Source: Ammoniphilus sp. CFH 90114 (lineage in GTDB: Bacteria > Bacillota > Bacilli > Aneurinibacillales > RAOX-1). From it: DNA of 64,000 nucleotides. How positions within the stretch are numbered: position 1 is the first letter of the stretch; the number at the start of each line of letters is the position of its first letter. The notes under the pieces are model-generated. The model was not told where the DNA came from. It did not search any database and saw nothing but the letters and a program-made list of their open reading frames with translations. The position numbers and the translations under genes were made by a program. Location: contig NZ_SDLI01000001.1 in the NCBI RefSeq assembly GCF_004123195.1, positions 794,133-858,132 on the forward strand, written 5' to 3'. Below, piece by piece: positions 62,113 through 64,000 of this stretch.

Positions 62113-64000
62113 TTGAATACGAAGAACTTGTTAGTACGCATCACTGTTATGGCCTTACTCTTCTCTTGCTTCCTTCCCCTAATTCAAGGGGCGGCTTCTG
62201 CCAATTCAGATCCCTACATCTCAGTAAAGTTGGTGAATACTGTAGGGAACAGTACGGAGTTAAGCTTAGAAATCACTGGAAACTATCAACTGAAGGAGAA
62301 AACGGACACTATAACCACAGGATCCTATAAACTCCGTGCAGAAAAAAACTCCCTAGTTCTCTATCAGGGATCGGAGTCGATTTATCGTGGAGAGAATCTA
62401 ACTTTTCAGCCAGTAGAGTATGGAGAGTCCTCTATTATTAAGGTGAATAATCGTCCTTATCTTGGTGACATGAAATTCATCCTAGAAAATGGTCTCTTTG
62501 TCCGTCCAATAAATACGTTGCTGTTAGAGGATTATTTAAAAGGTGTAGTTCCTCGAGAGATGCCAGCATCGTGGGAATTAGAAGCGTTAAAGGCCCAAGC
62601 GATAGCGGCAAGGACCTATGCCATGAGATATGTTTCGAAGTTAGTCGATGATACGATTAATTATCAAGTATATGGTGGATATCAATGGCATGATAAGTCT
62701 ACTCGAGCAGTAGAAGAGACCCGGGGACAGTTGCTTGAGCATCAAGGTTCTCTAGTAGAGACAGTGTTCTCCTCCTCAAATGGAGGAACCATCGAGGCTA
62801 GTGGAAACCTTTGGAATACAGTGGTTTACTTAGACGCAAAGGAAGATCCCTTTGATCCACAGAATAAATGGAGTCTAGCCATTAGGAAGAAGCAACTAGA
62901 GCTCGATGGAAAAGATTTATTCAATCCTGAGAGCTGGTGGGCTACAGCGAAAGAAATGGATCAACCTCTAACTAGTGCGATGAAGGCTTGGCTACAGCAA
63001 AATGGATATGAAAATCATGATATAAAGGTGGTCACGATCAAGGATTTCTCAGTGCATCCGGACAGGACATCAGGAAATCGAATGAAAACGGGACGACTGT
63101 CACTTCAGCTGCTAATAAAACACCCACAGACGGGCTTTCTTCGCCATCCAGATGGGTCTATCCGTTTAGTAGACTGGGAAAATAGTAATCTGACCGCTGC
63201 CTCCATCCGTAGGATAATGGGAGGCGGAAATGTGTTTAAGAGCACTTTAGTAGATTCCATCCATACGGATGGAAATTCTATCACTATTCAAGGCCGAGGG
63301 TTCGGTCATGGGATTGGAATGAGTCAATATGGCGCGAATGAGATGGCCAAACAAGGAAAAAAGGTGGAAGAGATTCTAGCTTTCTACTATCCTGGAACAA
63401 GCTTAACGGCAGAAGTAACTGGACCAACTATACCTGTCCCTGATGCGAAACCTATACCAGTGACGCCGCCGATTACCATCCCAGAATCAAGTGGGGAAGA
63501 ATTGGCTCTTCTGCAAGACATTAAATTATCTACAGAGACATTCACCATCGGTGATCCAAAAGGAATCAAGATTGAGTATAAACTAAATCATTCGGCTTCC
63601 GTCGATGTCCGAGCCTATGATGCCAATGGAGTAATACGAAGAGTCATGCAGAGTGGATCTAACCAGAGTGCGGGATTAAAAAGTCTTCAGTGGGATGGTT
63701 ATGGGTTAGGAAAAGGTGTATATACGGTAGTGATCGAGGCGAGGGATGAACAAGGCGTAGTTAGTAACATCACGGCTAAGATCCAATTTATCGAACCTGT
63801 CATATCTAGGTCAACTTCACAATTAGTTCGGAAAGGAGTCATCAAAGCTACCGTAAAAGTAGGACTTCGTGCTACGCCCGATCTTAAGGTTAAACCGACT
63901 AAAGTATTAAGTCCTGGGAATGCTGTGGAAGTATTAGAGAAGAAGGATCGTTGGTATAAAGTTAAACATGGAACAACAATTGGCTATGTGCCAGATAATT
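62113..64000 (+). CDS. SpoIID/LytB-domain protein with SH3-type tail (3' end outside window)
   Basis: TTG 62113 follows TGGAGG. The frame stays open to the end of the window (at least 629 residues). It has a signal peptide (about 1-34), a SpoIID/LytB domain (about 120-430; LLEDYLKGVVPREMPASWELEALKAQAIAARTYAM, GRGFGHGIGMSQYGANEMA), a Pro-rich linker, a FlgD-like Ig segment (about 490-570) and the start of an SH3b domain (KVGLRATPDLKVKPTKVL). SpoIID enzymes cleave denuded glycan in spore-cortex or septal peptidoglycan; LytB-type members modify amidases. Its true C-terminus is not seen. Confidence 0.9.
   Translation, partial: MNTKNLLVRITVMALLFSCFLPLIQGAASANSDPYISVKLVNTVGNSTELSLEITGNYQLKEKTDTITTGSYKLRAEKNSLVLYQGSESIYRGENLTFQPVEYGESSIIKVNNRPYLGDMKFILENGLFVRPINTLLLEDYLKGVVPREMPASWELEALKAQAIAARTYAMRYVSKLVDDTINYQVYGGYQWHDKSTRAVEETRGQLLEHQGSLVETVFSSSNGGTIEASGNLWNTVVYLDAKEDPFDPQNKWSLAIRKKQLELDGKDLFNPESWWATAKEMDQPLTSAMKAWLQQNGYENHDIKVVTIKDFSVHPDRTSGNRMKTGRLSLQLLIKHPQTGFLRHPDGSIRLVDWENSNLTAASIRRIMGGGNVFKSTLVDSIHTDGNSITIQGRGFGHGIGMSQYGANEMAKQGKKVEEILAFYYPGTSLTAEVTGPTIPVPDAKPIPVTPPITIPESSGEELALLQDIKLSTETFTIGDPKGIKIEYKLNHSASVDVRAYDANGVIRRVMQSGSNQSAGLKSLQWDGYGLGKGVYTVVIEARDEQGVVSNITAKIQFIEPVISRSTSQLVRKGVIKATVKVGLRATPDLKVKPTKVLSPGNAVEVLEKKDRWYKVKHGTTIGYVPDN

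Noticed and set aside
62100-62330. Overlapping frame at the start of the SpoIID gene
   Set aside because: It is out of frame with a clear SpoIID domain that starts at TTG 62113 behind TGGAGG.
1-64000. tRNA, rRNA, CRISPR arrays, prophage or transposase
   Set aside because: None was recognised on reading both strands; a dedicated tRNA and repeat scan would be decisive.

Overview
The window looks like chromosome of a spore-forming, low-GC Gram-positive bacterium of the Bacillales, most likely near the Paenibacillaceae; the genus cannot be fixed from sequence alone. Evidence is the rsbV-rsbW-sigB-rsbU stress module, a SpoIID-type protein, a YjcZ-like mini-protein, GlpP-type antitermination, ywqA/ywqB homologues, strong AGGAGG ribosome sites and frequent TTG/GTG starts. 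No rRNA, tRNA, insertion sequence, prophage, CRISPR array or origin was recognised.

The most notable result is two probable selenoproteins. A thioredoxin-like lipoprotein (36669-37208) and a FrnE/DsbA-type oxidoreductase (54869-55579) each read through one in-frame TGA that falls on the first residue of a CxxC redox site, giving UxxC. Each TGA is followed by a hairpin that fits a bacterial SECIS. Standard gene calling would cut both genes and report only their C-terminal parts.

Layout. 1-6.3 kb: pirin, a PaxB-like membrane terpene cyclase candidate, an IF-3 paralogue with YwbE, a Cache-PAS-GGDEF diguanylate cyclase, and a basic GT-B glycosyltransferase. 6.3-16.4 kb: DEAD-box helicase cshA behind a nested-palindrome leader, Mn-dependent pyrophosphatase, an EamA exporter, the ywqB-ywqA pair and two DUF881 proteins. 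16.6-22.6 kb: an RND efflux operon whose first gene fuses a copper-amine-oxidase N-terminal domain to a TolC-like coiled coil. 22.7-25.5 kb: a TrmB regulator, AzlCD and two unknowns. 25.5-33.8 kb: a glycerol-3-phosphate regulon with a Ugp-like ABC importer (no ATPase), an MBL hydrolase, a HAD phosphatase, GlpP, MgtC and GlpD. Three leaders there share a GGG...AGAGAYGNGGAGA...CCC element fused to a terminator, the likely GlpP target.

33.9-50.7 kb: acetyltransferases, SpeD (apparently starting at ATC), a selenoprotein redoxin, two exporters (EamA and Bcr/CflA) that share a promoter/operator block, a 1025-residue hybrid kinase with its regulator, a luciferase-like flavoenzyme, a membrane HtrA-type protease, an MFS carrier and an FtsA-like protein. 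50.8-54.8 kb: the sigB module, with three GTTTCA-N14-GGKTAA promoters serving the module and nearby small stress genes. 54.9-64 kb: the second selenoprotein, a membrane protein, FapA/DUF342, and a minus-strand group of a tandem iodotyrosine-deiodinase-like nitroreductase, a TrpX-type binding lipoprotein and an XRE-cupin regulator. The window ends inside a SpoIID/LytB-SH3 protein.
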